Assembly: GCA_030549495.1 (NCBI GenBank)
Contig: JAUIRK010000072.1
Span: 124,001-188,000, forward strand
Source: Nectonema munidae
Lineage: Eukaryota > Nematomorpha > Nectonematoida > Nectonematidae
Direction of reading: 5' to 3'
Length of the DNA stretch: 64,000 nt
Within the stretch, counting starts at the first letter, position 1; every line of letters begins with the position of its first letter. Below, one piece after another: positions 45,166-57,495 of this stretch. The notes under the pieces were generated by a model. The model was not told the origin of the DNA and ran no database searches. It saw nothing but the letters and a program-made list of their open reading frames with translations. Position numbers and translations under genes: made by a program.

Positions 45166-45984
45166 TGTAGGGGATACGCCAAATTAGTTTCCAAAAAACT
45201 TAAGTTATGTTGTAAAATTTTTTAGTTTTTGTTGAAGCTGTATAACTTTTTCTGATAGACTTTTTTTTCATTAAAAGTTATTATAAAAGGCAAATCATTG
45301 CAAAATGTTAAAAGTTATTTTACTTTTTGTAGCTTGCATCAATTTAGCTTTTAAACTATTTTTAAATGATGCTGAGAAAAATGAAATAATGCAAACTTAA
45401 TTTATTGTTTTATTTTTCTTTGCACAATTATAACTTCATTGTATACCCTTACCCCTAAATCAATCACATTTTTTCATATAAACATCGCAGGGTGTCTAGT
45501 AGACTCTTTGCCTTCAGAGTACATTCACTCATATAAAACTATCCAAGTTATTTGTTTTCAGTTGTTTTCTCTATGAATCAAATATCCTTTCATCAATTCC
45601 TGTAATGTGCCTGGTAGACTACTTCATTTTCAAATGGAAAGCCTATTTCACCCCCCCCCCCCAACAATTTTGGATTTTTTTTAAACTAGTGTATATTCTG
45701 CAAATTTAATTAAAATATTTTCGCTGGAAGTATACTATTTAAATTCACCAAATTTGTAAAAAAATATAAAGTAGTCTTATAAATTTAGGACTTTAGGTAT
45801 GCGCTGAATACACTCTATTTTAAAGGATGGCTTGAATATTTGCTCTCCCATGGTATTTTCAGACCACTAATTTTGAAAATTGCAATAAAAAAATTTCGCC
45901 ACCAATAATTTCGAGGATGTGCGCCCCTGTTGGAGATATGTAATATACATAACTATAGTAACCTGTCTATGTAAAAATTTTTCA

Positions 45985-46300
45985 CGATATTAAATAATAT
46001 ATTTGTTAAATAATCAAAATAAAATTCTGTAATCAAAGAATCGAAAAATGTTTAAATCAAAAAATATTTATTCTTTTTAAATATATGGTTGGCTACCCTT
46101 ACTTTTAGTTTCGCATATGCATGATTTGGTAAAAATTATTAGAGAAACCACGTTTATCTTTCTATTCTAAAAGTAACGCGAGCCAACGATATATTTAAAA
46201 GGAATAAATATTTTTTGATTTGAACATTTTTCGATTCTTTGATTACAGAATTTTATTTTGAATATTTGACAAAAATTATTTAAAATAACTTTTCTAACAT
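45985..46300. repeat. Foldback MITE, near-perfect inverted repeat
   Basis: Two arms of more than 105 bases: left AAATTCTGTAATCAAAGAAT, GTTTAAATCAAAAAATATTT, CTTACTTTTAG; right the inverse of the same, around a short centre with CGCATATGCATGAT. It starts about 50 bases right of hAT copy 1. A second copy is split by the LINE at 38.6 kb. Confidence 0.8.
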
Positions 46301-46722
46301 CGTCTCCCTGAATGAGATATATCAAATCTTAAATCTAGCAAAATGTGAACAGAAAGTTGAACATTGTCTCCCTAGTCATTTGTACATGGAATAGAAACCA
46401 TCGTGGTATACAGGTTGGAGATGACACTCAAGTGGTCTACCCGCGTTCAACCGTACAGGTTATAAGATATACATATATCACTTTTTTTCGAAATATTTAA
46501 TGTTTAATATCTTTTTCAAAAGTTGTTCAAATTTTTTGAAATTTTGATATAAGGTTCCATTTTTATATCTTTCCAGCTATGCTAAAATCAGTCAGTCTAC
46601 ATTGTGTCGAAAAAAGATATAATCTCTCCAAATTTTAACAAAAAGATATATATAGTAGGCGCACGCTTCTTCAGCATTAAAAATGCCTCCGAAGCTTGGT
46701 CAAGCTATCGATATATATACAC

Positions 46723-46728
46723 TTTATT
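46723..46728 (-). terminator. Poly(A) signal candidate for DNAJC19
   Basis: AATAAA on the minus strand about 140 bases beyond the DNAJC19 stop codon; the only good candidate close by. Confidence 0.5.
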
Positions 46729-46868
46729 CATAGATAAAATATCGCGTAAACTTTAATGTAGCGAGTTGAAAGAAGAGTTTAGAGTTTTCTGTTTTTGTCA
46801 AGAAATGAAATGACAGGAAGGGTGGAAGGCGTGTGCATGCGTAGCAAAGGAAGAGGGAAAGATCTTTC

Positions 46869-46936
46869 TCAAAATTTGTTGGACTCGAGCAAGTCTTTAG
46901 CTTCGTTGATTTTCGCAGCGATGTAAGGAGATCCGT
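46869..46936 (-). CDS. DNAJC19: DNAJC19/TIM14 terminal exon
   Basis: Last coding exon of the J-protein of the mitochondrial TIM23 import motor (Pam18/Tim14), which stimulates mortalin at the matrix face of the inner membrane. The acceptor TGTTTACATTTAAG is followed by GSPYIAAKINEAKDLLES then NKF and TGA, nearly identical to the human end GGSPYIAAKINEAKDLLEG. Phase 1 in agrees with the exon at 59633-59703, giving NHPDK-N-GSPY. Confidence 0.93.
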
Positions 46937-49900
46937 CTTAAATGTAAACAACGGTAGAAGTGAGAGTCGTGCATTTCACTGTATCCACGTGTGTGCCATT
47001 CTTTATCCTCCTACAAAATGAGACCCAGAGATTAAGTTTGATGAGTCTTTTTAGATGATAAATCTAATTCTGGAAGGAAAAGAAATCAAGGGTTGAAAAT
47101 GTGTTTCAGAGAAAAAATGAAAGCAAAAACTATCAAGTAAATTTTAAGCTTTGTGCATACCCCCCTCTCTTTACGAGTTAAGAAAAAAGTTGGTTTTAAA
47201 GCCATAGTTAAAACTGTCGATATACACTATGTAAGAAGAAAACTAAATAGATTTACTTTTTTAGATTGAAATACTCTTGATGCTAATAGATACGAAATCT
47301 AGCAACTATAAATAATGCTGTTAATTCGATATCACGATCGATTACGCTCTGAAAAAATGAGACTAGCCTCGTAAAAGTGTATGGAGAAATGATCAAAAAA
47401 CAAGCAAAACTTTCTCTTAGGAATTAAAATGTGAACATAAGTAGGAATATAGTGACGCTTGGTTACTATGTTTTAAGCTAAGGCCCCAGTCCTAACTTCG
47501 AGCAGATAAAGAAGCAGCTCTAAAATTGTTCCCAAATTTATCAAATTTGTTTATGATGAAAATTAAGACTCTCATTGAATTTACAATATATACGAAGGAG
47601 CATTGATCAAATTCGTTATAAAAAAGTATAAAATTAAATAGACTGGAAAATCCAGCTATATTGAATAAAAAAGTAAACAGTTATGGTACAAACTTCTTTG
47701 ATGCAAATTTTATAAAACGTAATATCTCACCTCATCAGGGCTTCTTCAGACAATAACATACGAGCATAAATATTTGTATATGTGTAACTGCTCTTCACTC
47801 AATTTTTACCAAAGGCAGCCAATCACAATAGCCCTATTCTTAATTCGGAAAATTTTACGGAGATGTATGTAAAAGAAAATAACATATGCCAGAAGCAATA
47901 CGCATCAGAGATATAGTAGAACGCATAAGAAAATAATGGGCACATTAAGTATAAAGAAAGAGCGTGGGAACAAAAGGAGTGGTGGATATAAGCTAAGGAA
48001 AAGTCCGTTATCATAGTCCTGGGTACGGGATAAGTTTTGGAGGGAAATGATGGCGAACAACGTACCAACTTCTACCGCGATATTGACTATTTAGTACAGG
48101 TGGCTCTTCCTTAATCTACTATTCTTCTTTTATATGCTTCTCAGTATCGTATCTGCAAAATTGGAATACTTTTAATGAAATGTGATCAAGTGAAAAATTA
48201 GCTCCTCCATGATAGTTAAAAAAGACCACGGACCGATCACAATACCAACTCTGGAACCTGTTCAAAACTTGTATATCACATCTAAAGCAAACCAATCAAA
48301 AAGTACTATTGTAATTTATGTGCATTTCATTTGTAGTTCATTCAAATACATGTGGGCCATGTATGTTGCCTTATAAACTTTTTTTATATTAAAATAAAGA
48401 ACAGATTTATATCCTTGCTAATTTTTTAATTAAATTATTTTGTTTAACTATACATGACTTTGTACTTGCATTTTTGAATTTGCATGTTTCTAAGTTGAAA
48501 GTAAAATATTCTGCAATAATTTTTATTGAAAAACTTTAAATATAATTGTAGGAGTGCGGCCCTCATGAGAACACAAACTCACTCCTTTGGCCCTCGTGGG
48601 ACTCCGAGTTTGACATACCTGTGGTAGAAGGTTAATGGCTTTTTGATTTTTTTTATCACAAAAGAGGAAATTTTACATTAAAATATTTAATTCCAGGTTT
48701 TATATGTAAACGTGATGAAAGTATTACATTTGATGCAACTAGTCATCAATTTTCAAAGTTTGTCTGAGTAGTAGTTAGAATTTCCTACTTGACAAATTGA
48801 TTGCAGTAAATGAACAAAATGTAAGACTTATCAAATTCCTTAAATAGTAATATTTCTTAGTAAAATGATGCTATATTATATTTTCAAAACGGCAGCTAAT
48901 CATTTTAACAGAAAGTTTTACTTTCTAAAGATTAATAAAATATGCTTCCATTTTTCATTCAAATAAATAAAAATTGCATGCAAGCACGCACAATCACAAA
49001 TTTTTGGAGGAGGGGCAAAAACTAAGATTTTTGCTTTTAGTAAAAGACTTTGATTCAACTCTCAAGACAAATATTCCATAAATCTTAAATAGAAGTTAAA
49101 CATTTAGATTTAAGTCGGAAAATCACTGAAGTTCCATGCAAAATCTGTGAAGTAATAATTTTTCACGCTTTGTGCATAAAGCGCTCCTCCCTCTCTCTAG
49201 CTGGCCTATCTTCCTCTGTGTTACATTTTCTCTTTCACTTTTCTTACTCACCAAAGTAAGAAAGACATCTACGCCAATATATATCACTTACGCTGGGAAA
49301 CAATTTATAAAGAGATGAGGAAATTCAATGTTTTATTTGAATTAACTGAGCCACACATGGTCCATCATTACTATTTGGTAATATTAACTCGGGCATTTTA
49401 TTAGCACATAAGTCAGTACTATTATTTTCACATGTGTGGATTTTCCCACAATCATTCTCGCCCTCACTTATTGCATTTAGTGCTGTAATTAGAATATTCT
49501 CTTTACTATACGTTTATCCTTTAAGTTTATACATTTAAGTTTTCTACAGCTTCAAATTTCAAAGAACAAATTTTTTCTCTAAAATTTTAAAATCACATGA
49601 AAATATTAATATTTACAGACAGCCAACCAAAATCTATAAATTCATTTTCTAAAATTTAGTTTTTACTACTTTAAGTCTTAGAAGGTTTTTGAAAGAGGTT
49701 TTTAAAAATTAATAAACTACATTTTTAGAAAAATATTTTGAAAGATATTGCTAATAAAAAAGCTAGAAGAATCTTTTTCTAAAGGAGTATATGTAATTGC
49801 CTACTTTGCCCCTCTTAATGTTAAAAGTAAAGCAATAAAAGTATCCATAGTGGCTTAAAAAATTTTTTAATGTCTTTTTTCTAGTTTTTTTTATATTAAA

Positions 49901-51552
49901 TATAAACACGGATAAATTTTACTATGTAGAGTTGAGGGCCCTCTATCAGAATTATAATTGCGCCCGCAATTCCCAGCATCGGCTCTGAGATTGATGACTA
50001 TTTTTTTAATTGCTCCCAAGTAAGCGGACATTTCTGTTTTTTGTGGACTGTTTACCTTAATGTTTTAACTGTTTTGGGATCATATGAAGAACAACCAACC
50101 CAACAATTCTCGGGTGGCTATTCTTCAGAAGAGAGATTTTTAGGGTGGCTATTCTTCAGTTGAGTTTTATATTTATTTAAACTTTGAAATGTGTATTGTA
50201 TAATTAAATTCCCAGCGTATACTAAACAAAGTGTTTTAATCGGATTACACTGATACTGATTTCCTGAAAACATAATATACTAGTAAATATTTAATTTTAT
50301 AACACTGTATAATCTTGAAACAATATCCTGCTTTGCAAGTCAGCTATATAATAATATAGATGTATACTTACTGTTTATTTTTTTTAATTCTTCTCACAAA
50401 ATGAATTTTCAAGATTTTATTTTGCCTTTACTAAATCAAAATTTTAATATTTTAGTTTTTACTAAATAAATTTTTTTAATTTTGCTTCAGATAAGATAAT
50501 TGTTCTTACAGATAAGAACAGCCAATCAGCAAAGCAAATCGAACATGATTGACGTGAATATATTTTGACTTGTCGTGAATTTATTTCGTCTGTGTTATTA
50601 AGTAAAATTAAGTTCATCATGTTTTATCAAGGATATACATATTAATTAAAAAGACAAACCCTGGTAAATACCTATTTTTATATATATTTCAAGATATTTT
50701 ATTTTATTTAAAAGGCCTTATAATTTTCAATAAATATCCAAATCAAACTATTAAAAAAAAGTTGAACATAACCACGCGATTGAAGATCCTGAAATTCAGA
50801 GCTTCAATCAAAACATCAAAAAGGAAGCTAGAGACTCATATAAAACCACTTCTACAATTTATTTGTAAGATGACCTTTAAATTTAATATATAATTATTAA
50901 TTTTATAATTTTTAGAGATAACATTAACCCATTAATGCCCAGCCTATGATTCCATCTGATAAAAAATAAAAAACTATTGTTTTATTCATCTATTTACATT
51001 GAATATCAACCTCTAGGTAAAAAATTTTTTTTTCTTCTATATGTTCTCGAAAAATGCTCGTATACATATCAGGGGCGCACATCCGGGGGCGAGGGGGGGG
51101 GGGGGGGGGCGACCGCCCCCCCCCCCCCAATAATTTTCATAAGTAAGTAAGATATAAGCTGCTTGTTCATAAAACATGTATGCAGACTTTCGAATCAATC
51201 AAACATCACATGCCAAGCTGCTCTGAAATTCCTATCGCATTTTTCCTATCGAACATATTTTACAGACGATGCGTGAGAGCTATATAATAATAATCCATTG
51301 CTTCAATATGCACACAATAATTAAGCAATGTTTATCACAGTGTCTCGTAGTATTTTTGAGCAAACACATGTTGATGATCCACTAGATTTTCTCATCTTCT
51401 ATCACTGTGATTCTCTTTCTCTCTCCTCTGTTTTTCTCTTCCGCTTTCTCTGCTAAAACTCAATCATTCACTCAAGCTCATTCAAACTCTCTTCTTTCAT
51501 TCAGCCCTCTTCTCTTATTAAGCTCTCCTATCTCATTCAGCTCTCTTCTCTC

Positions 51553-51750
51553 CAGTGACGTAGCTAGGCTGGGGCATGAGGGGCCGTGCCCACACTCCTA
51601 TGTACCGCATGGTGCCCCCATGCATCTTATGCGATATCAGTTTTTGAAAATTTCTCCAATGAAAGGATCAAGAAAGTATAAATAATGTTGCACAAGTTTT
51701 TTGTTTTTAAATTGTGCCCCTTCTATCAATTTTTTTTGGCTACACCACTG
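51553..51750. mobile_element. 198-bp hAT-like MITE
   Basis: Termini CAGTGACGTAGCTAGGC and, inverted from the right, CAGTGGTGTAGCC. Flanks CTTCTCTC (51545-51552) and CTTCTGTC (51751-51758) match at 7 of 8 bases. Internal GGGGCCGTGCCCAC. A truncated copy sits in hAT copy 1. Confidence 0.75.
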
Positions 51751-52251
51751 CTTCTGTCTAATTTGCATTTAGAGTTAAATTAAAATAGTTTTCAATCGTT
51801 ACAATTTTATATCAATGAATATTGTTAGACTCGCGCTAAGAATTTTTTTTCAAAAGTCATAATCTTTATCACCACGTTTGCTACATTTTGTAACATTTGA
51901 AAACTTTAATTTTTTCAAGTAAAGAAATTTTTTTCAATAGTTATTTGGGAATGAATATTTTGACTATCTATTCAGTTTAAAAGCAAGAATACTCTATTTG
52001 CTTAATATTTGAGCAGCGATATTTTTTATAATGTTCGATTGTTAAATTTTATAAGTAACACTGTACATAATCAAATCACTTTTTTTAAGAAAATTTGTTG
52101 ATTATTATAATAAAAATATAATATCGAAACAAAATGTTTCAGTTGTTAAAAATGTACTTGATCTATTTATGACAGATTTTATTTGTAGATAGAAATATTC
52201 AAAAAAACGCAATGATTTTCTTTTCTCGTATACTTTGATTTATGTTAGTTT

Positions 52252-52600
52252 GGTCCTCGGACATTTCGCCCCATTATTTTCATAAGACAGTTCGTCCCAT
52301 GGACAATTCGCCCCATTATTTTCATAAGACAGTTCGTAGCATGGACAATTCGCCCCATTATTTTCATAAGACATTTTGTTTCATGGACAATTCGCCCCAT
52401 TATTTTCATAAGACATTTTGTCTCATGGACAATTCTAAAAAATTAAGAGATAAATTGATTAATTTGAAATAATTTAATAGAAATAAAATAAACAAGGATA
52501 TAAAATTTTTTAATAATTTTACACACACATAATAAGCAAAGATGGATGAAACTAATAGCCTATGAGACAATTTGTCAGGGGGCGAAATGTCTGTCGACCG
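52252..52600. mobile_element. 349-bp MITE with a 42-bp minisatellite
   Basis: Termini GGTCCTCGGACATTTCGCCCC-like on the left and the inverse GGGGCGAAATGTCTGTCGACC on the right. Four 42-bp units starting CGCCCCATTATTTTCATAAG recur at 52267, 52309, 52351 and 52393. The uninterrupted site is seen in hAT copy 1 near 42284 (TTAGTTTAAATAA). Confidence 0.75.
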
Positions 52601-52899
52601 TTATTTAAATAATTTTTTAATTATAAGGGCTAGCTACTTAAACGTTGGCTTTTGCTGTTTATAAAAATTTGAAAATATCAAATAAACTCTAAATCTTTAT
52701 GCCTCCTATTATTTTGAAATTATTCTGAGAACAGACGATTCCATTTTAAAATAGTGAAAATTGCTTTATTAGTTTATTTTGTTTCCTTTCTCTCTTATGT
52801 TAATTATGTAGCAAATTTTTCAATTTTGAGTAAAAGGTAAGGTGCAGCAGGTGTATTTTTGTTGACAAGGCACTGATGTACCGCTTATGTCAAACTATG

Positions 52900-52990
52900 A
52901 ACAAATTCGTATCGATGAGGAATCGAATCTAGAGGCTTCCGTGCTATGTACATCATCTCAACCAACCTGCCATGCCACCCATAGACTATG
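52900..52990 (-). repeat. tRNA-derived (SINE-like) segment in hAT copy 2
   Basis: Counterpart of the segment at 45075-45165. The B box has one change (AGATTCGATTCC on the minus strand) and the A-box-like GTGGCATGGCAGGTTGG is kept. Confidence 0.5.
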
Positions 52991-53497
52991 CTATAGGGGA
53001 TATATCAAATTAGTTTTCAAAAAACTTAAGTTATGCTCTAAAATTTTTTAGTTTTTGTTGAAGCTCTATAACTTTTTTTCCTTAAAAGTATAAAAGGCTA
53101 ATTATTGCAAAATGTTAACAGTTATTTTACTTTTTGTAGATTTTTGTAGCTTGTATCAATTTAGCTTTTAAACTATTTTTGAATGATGCTGAGTAAAATG
53201 AAATAATGCGATCTTAATTTTTTGTTTGCACAATTATAACTTCGTTTTATACCCTTGCCCCTGAATCAATCACATTTTTTCATATAAATATCGCAGGGTG
53301 TCTAGTAGACTCTTTGCCTTTAGACTACATTCACTCATATAAAACTACCCAACCTTCAGTTATTTGTTTTCTCTATGAATCAAATATCCTTTCATCAATT
53401 CCTGTAATGTGCGTGGTAGACTACTTCATTTTTCAAATGAAAAGCCTATTCCACCCCCTAACATTTTTGGATTTTTTTAAACTAATGTATATTCGAT

Positions 53498-54051
53498 GGT
53501 TGTAGATAAAAATGCCCCATTAAAAAGTAGAAAAAAATGCCCCCTAATTTTTGATTTTCAGGATTTTTTTAATTATATAAATATTTTTATTTGGTACCGT
53601 TTTGGAAGGCTAAATTTCTAAAATTTCTTAATCTATAGGGTTTTTTCTTTATAAAGTTCTTGAAAACAATAGCAAAGGTACAGATTTGTGGGAATGTGTT
53701 CTTAAAATCAGTTAAAATACAAATTATATTTAGAAAGTGTTCTGATACACACAAAGTCCAAAAATATTTGCTGTTTTATAAAAAAAATTTTGTATTTAAA
53801 AAATTGTCGTATGCTGAGTTTTTTAGTTTATTTTAATTAAATTTAAAATGTTTTAGATGAAAAGTTAACTTGTCATTTACAAAAATCTTTATTTGACATA
53901 TCTTTTTTAAAAATTTTAATTAATAATTTTTTCTGTTGGGGCATTTTTTCCTAATTTTAAATTGGGGAATTTTTTTCGGGGGCATTTTTTCCTACTTTTT
54001 AATTGGGGCATTTTTTCCTAATTTTTAATTGGGGGCATTTTTTCTGCGCAC
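53498..54051. mobile_element. 554-bp MULE-type MITE
   Basis: Flanked by the 10-bp duplication TATATTCGAT (53488-53497 and 54052-54061). Termini GGTTGTAGATAAAAATGCCCC and, inverted from the right, GTGCGCAGAAAAAATGCCCC. Its right part holds three or four imperfect repeats of GGGGCATTTTTTCCTAATTT. A duplication of 9-10 bp suits Mutator-like elements. Copy 1 is empty at this site (GTATATTCTGCAAATT). Confidence 0.75.
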
Positions 54052-54429
54052 TATATTCGATATGCAAATTTAATTAAAATATTTTCTATAATATTCTATA
54101 ATAAATAAAAAAAAATATAAAGTAGTTTTATAAATTTAGGACTTTAGGTATGCGCTGAATACACTCAATTTTAAAGGATTGCTTGAATATTTGGTCTCCC
54201 GTGGTATTTCCAGACCACTAATTTTCAAAATTGCAAAAAAAAAATTTCGCCCCCCCCCCCCAATAATTTTGAGGATGTGCACCCCTGATACATATGACAT
54301 ATGTGTACTCTAGGCTTGCATATATGGATATATACCTTTTTATAAAAAAACCCAAGTGAGTCTAAAGTTAAATGAAACTGTCAAGTATGGAAATTTATTA
54401 ACAAATTGAACAAAATTAACAATTTTTCA

Positions 54430-56312
54430 GGGTATGGAACTTTTTGAAATGTTCATTATCAATGCATAATGCAACATCACACTTTTCACATATAGTTCTT
54501 GTTTTTCTCAAGCATGAAGAAATGGCACATCGTCTAACTTTTTCAACATGTTTTGGCCAATGAGATCTTCCAGATAAGCGAATATTTTCATCAATTGTAC
54601 AATTTCCTTTGCTTTTCTTGGATAAAAAATGGGGTTTCTATCTGTCATCAAATATGAAGATGTCACAGATCTTATATACCACAACAAATCCTCATTTTTA
54701 TTGTGATTTGCCATTTTATACAACTTGAAAGACGCAGTGAGCAAAGTGGAGAGTATGTTAGTCATATGAGGCCACCACCATTTCTTTGATTTCACATGAA
54801 TACGATACATGGCAACGGTTGAGTCAAGCAAATCAACGCCGCCCATCGACTCATTGTAATCTTGTATCAACTTTGGTTGCATAATTTGAATGTGCTGTCC
54901 TTTGTTTGAGCTCCAACGTCTGACTTGGCTAATGGGCTGAACAGTGTGAAAATTTGATAACATTGTGACCTTTGCATTATCTATCCAACGTACAGCGATT
55001 ACACCCATTTTTTCATTGTTCGCCACCGATATAGAACCTCTTTTGACAAGTTTTTCATCCAAAGGCGCTCCACATTGCCTATTTTTCCTCACAGTACAGG
55101 TTGTAGATAATCCAAGTTTATACAAACTTGATATCAATCTTGTAGAACTAAACCAATTATCGAAAAACAAAGCACAGTTGTCAAAAGATGGAAGCTGCAA
55201 GCATAATTGATGAACAACGCGATCATTAGGAAATTTACCAGAAGTTCCCATTATACCTTTAGCTCCAGAATATGGAATCATATGGTAAGGATACCCATTT
55301 TTTCCTGCTAAAATAAAATTTTTGTATCTGAAGCGAACTGATTTGCATCTAATTGTTTGTTTCGCTGAATGTCGACCCGTATAGGGTATCATTTGCTTGC
55401 TCATCAATTGAGTAGTGAGTGTCGAAAAACCCAAAACTTTTCAAAGAAGCGTTGGCAAGATTATAAAGAGGTCTCACTTTAGCAAGCTTATCTTCTTTGC
55501 ACAAAGCTGCTTAATATCATCATTGAAAAGTTTTTCGAAAGCCTCAACAGGCATAATTCCATTGAAATCATCCATTATTTTTTGTCTTGAATTCTTTTGC
55601 ACAATACTTAAATTTTCTGAAGATGGGGAGTTTAAACACGATTGAAAATTGTCTCCTTTTTTCCAACTTTTTTTGCAAGTTTTGAACTAATTTGAGAGAG
55701 AAAAACAATATCGTCAACTTTTTCATTTTCTTCATGTTCTTTTGAAAAATATAAGTCTTGCATACAGCGATCAATATTCTGCAAACTCAGATCAGAGGAT
55801 ATGATGTTTTCAATGGTATTGCTTCTTCAAAACTATTTGATGGAACTTCCACACTTGAACAAATTTCCGGGACTCCAGTCAAGTCTTCTAGAAAGTCGTC
55901 ATCAATGTTTTCCTTATCAGTTTCCTCATCATTTTCGGGAGGAATAACAACAATGTCGATTGACTCTGTATTTTCACCTATTGAGTCTAAGGCACAATGT
56001 AAAAATTTGTGTGTATTTTTATCATGAACAGAGAACTTTTTTTCTTTATTATCATAAGCATTATTCTTTTCCTTTCCATAGTTTTCATTGGAAGCCATAT
56101 TCACTTTTTGGAGTTTTTCTTGATTTATCAAAGAAAAGTTTCCTCCGTCCCATTCAACATAAACACCAAATTCCTTTACTTGCTTTACAACACCATACAC
56201 TTTGGAGTTATTCAACTTTCCAACAAGATTTGAATATCCCAATCTTCTTTTTTTTAGAAAGATCTTTGCAAACTAAGTTTGTAGCTTGGGTACTCACAAT
56301 GTTTCCTTCCAT
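54430..56312 (-). pseudogene. piggyBac transposase, few breaks
   Basis: N-terminus MEGNIVSTQATNLVCKDLSK then YGVVKQVKEFGVYVEWDGGN. The core ORF (54508-55434, 308 codons) holds KNGYPYHMIPYSGAKGIMG, LFFDNWFSSTRLISSLYKLG, YNESMGGVDLLDSTVAMYRI and KWWWPHMTNILSTLLTASF. The piggyBac acidic triad positions appear as SIDEQ, FFDNW and GGVDLLD. A C-terminal cysteine-rich finger follows in another frame (CEKCDVALCIDNEHFKKFHT). I count about four frame breaks, including one at an A-run near 56250, so it is dead but younger than the copy at 34 kb. Confidence 0.85.
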
Positions 56313-57495
56313 AAAATTAGCTCTATTATCAACAGAACAATTATTATCGGTAAGAAACAAATATGGATCAATGAAAAATGATGAAAAAAGAAACTTAAAA
56401 TTTTCAAATCAACAGGAAATCTACTAAAATATCAACAAAAATGACAAACTATAAGGAAAAGCTAAAGAGATGTGAAAATGAATGCAGACTTGCTTATGTA
56501 CAAAAACAAAAGATGATTGATAGTGACTATGAAACAGAAGACACGCAATCACAATACGAAATTTTTTTCAAAACACGTCATTTTTATCCATTTGTGAAGA
56601 GTAAGAGGAACTGTGATTGATGATAAAAGATAAATTGATGCAAAGAACAAAGCACAAGGCTTTTTTGATAAAGTGCTTCTTTTGTATACGTATGTGGACA
56701 ATAGTCATCCCTAGTGTGCACATATGTTGACATCATATTGTAAATACACAAAGTAAGAATTAAAAAAAAAGTTTACTTTCTCTCATTTTTAAACTATTTT
56801 CTGAAACATATTTCTAGAATGTATACAATATAAAAGTTTCAAATTTCAACAGTTTGTGAATTTTATGATGTTCAACAAAACATATCTTTTTTTTGAAGAA
56901 TTAGTGAAAAATTGTCAATTAGCTTTTATCAAAAAAAATTTTTAAAAATCTTGAATTTTCATGATTATAGTAAAATATCAATTATTATTATTGATTTGGA
57001 TGGTAAATTAACTCGGAAAAAATTCTTGATTTTTTTTGATATAATTAATATTGGTTAAAGAAGAAAATATTGAAAAAATATATGAAAATTATTTGGTAGA
57101 TAATGATTTATACCTGTTTTTGTCAAGGTTAACTTTATATGTCTCTTCTTCCTTTAATATGGAAGATAATGTTACTAAACATGAATCTTATGTAAATTTT
57201 TCATTTTGAACAAAAAATGTTTTTCTATTAATAAAATTTTAACTTAAAATTTGTTTCCATTGATTCGCCATCTTTTTGAACATGCTGTAAATGTCACATA
57301 GAAGTATTTAAAGTTTACGTCAATCAACCTTCATCTAGGGCGACGATTCGCTATATTTTCTTAGTAAACATGAGTGCTATTTCATATACAATGTGTAATC
57401 AGAAGCTCTCTCAGCTACTATTGTTAATGAAAAAGCAGTTAGCACCTAGCATGCCTTCTTCTCTGGATACTTTTGTCTTCTGGATACGTTTCGCC
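56313..57495. other. AT-rich intronic DNA
   Basis: No gene seen. 56690-56735 holds GTCAACATATGTGCACACTAGG on the minus strand, similar to GACATATGTGTACTCTAGG at 54296, so both may be subterminal repeats of the piggyBac. Confidence 0.4.

Larger units (their letters stand above)
41593..45929. mobile_element. Long non-autonomous hAT-type element, copy 1
   Basis: Flanked by a perfect 8-bp duplication TTGGAGAT (41585-41592 and 45930-45937). The right terminus read inward is CAGGGGCGCACATCC; the left is CAGGCACATCC, missing a few bases, followed by a C homopolymer. An 8-bp duplication and CAGGGG ends are hAT hallmarks. It is 4.3 kb with no transposase remnant. Both outer parts align with copy 2 at 51070-54287. 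It carries a TTAA-type insertion (42439-44818) absent from copy 2 and lacks two MITEs that copy 2 has. Confidence 0.88.
51070..54287. mobile_element. Long non-autonomous hAT-type element, copy 2
   Basis: Perfect 8-bp duplication ATACATAT (51062-51069 and 54288-54295). Inverted termini: CAGGGGCGCACATCC left, and CAGGGGTGCACATCC read inward from the right, each next to a G/C homopolymer and AATAATTTT. 3.2 kb, no transposase. Homologous to copy 1 in the outer 0.8 kb and inner 1.1 kb. It carries MITEs at 51553-51750, 52252-52600 and 53498-54051, of which the last two are absent from copy 1. Confidence 0.9.
50924..56312 (-). mobile_element. piggyBac transposon interrupted by hAT copy 2
   Basis: The transposase lies at about 54430-56312 on the minus strand. 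A candidate terminus at 50924 reads TTAACCCATTAATGCCC, as expected for TTAA-CCC ends. The stretch from there to 51069 and again from 54288 would be the 3' flank, cut by the hAT insertion whose duplication ATACATAT lies in it. The matching right terminus beyond 56.3 kb was not found. Confidence 0.6.

Noticed and set aside
46390-46470. Second tRNA-like segment (GTATACAGGTTGG and CGCGTTCAACCG)
   Set aside because: The B box is poor and no second copy was seen.
48010-48110. Plus-strand stretch LEGNDGEQRTNFYRDIDY as a gene
   Set aside because: It looks like an eroded mobile-element protein, but it is too short and broken to place in a family.
52259-52436. CRISPR-like array of 42-bp repeats
   Set aside because: Units are contiguous with no unique spacers, inside a MITE in a eukaryotic intron: a minisatellite.
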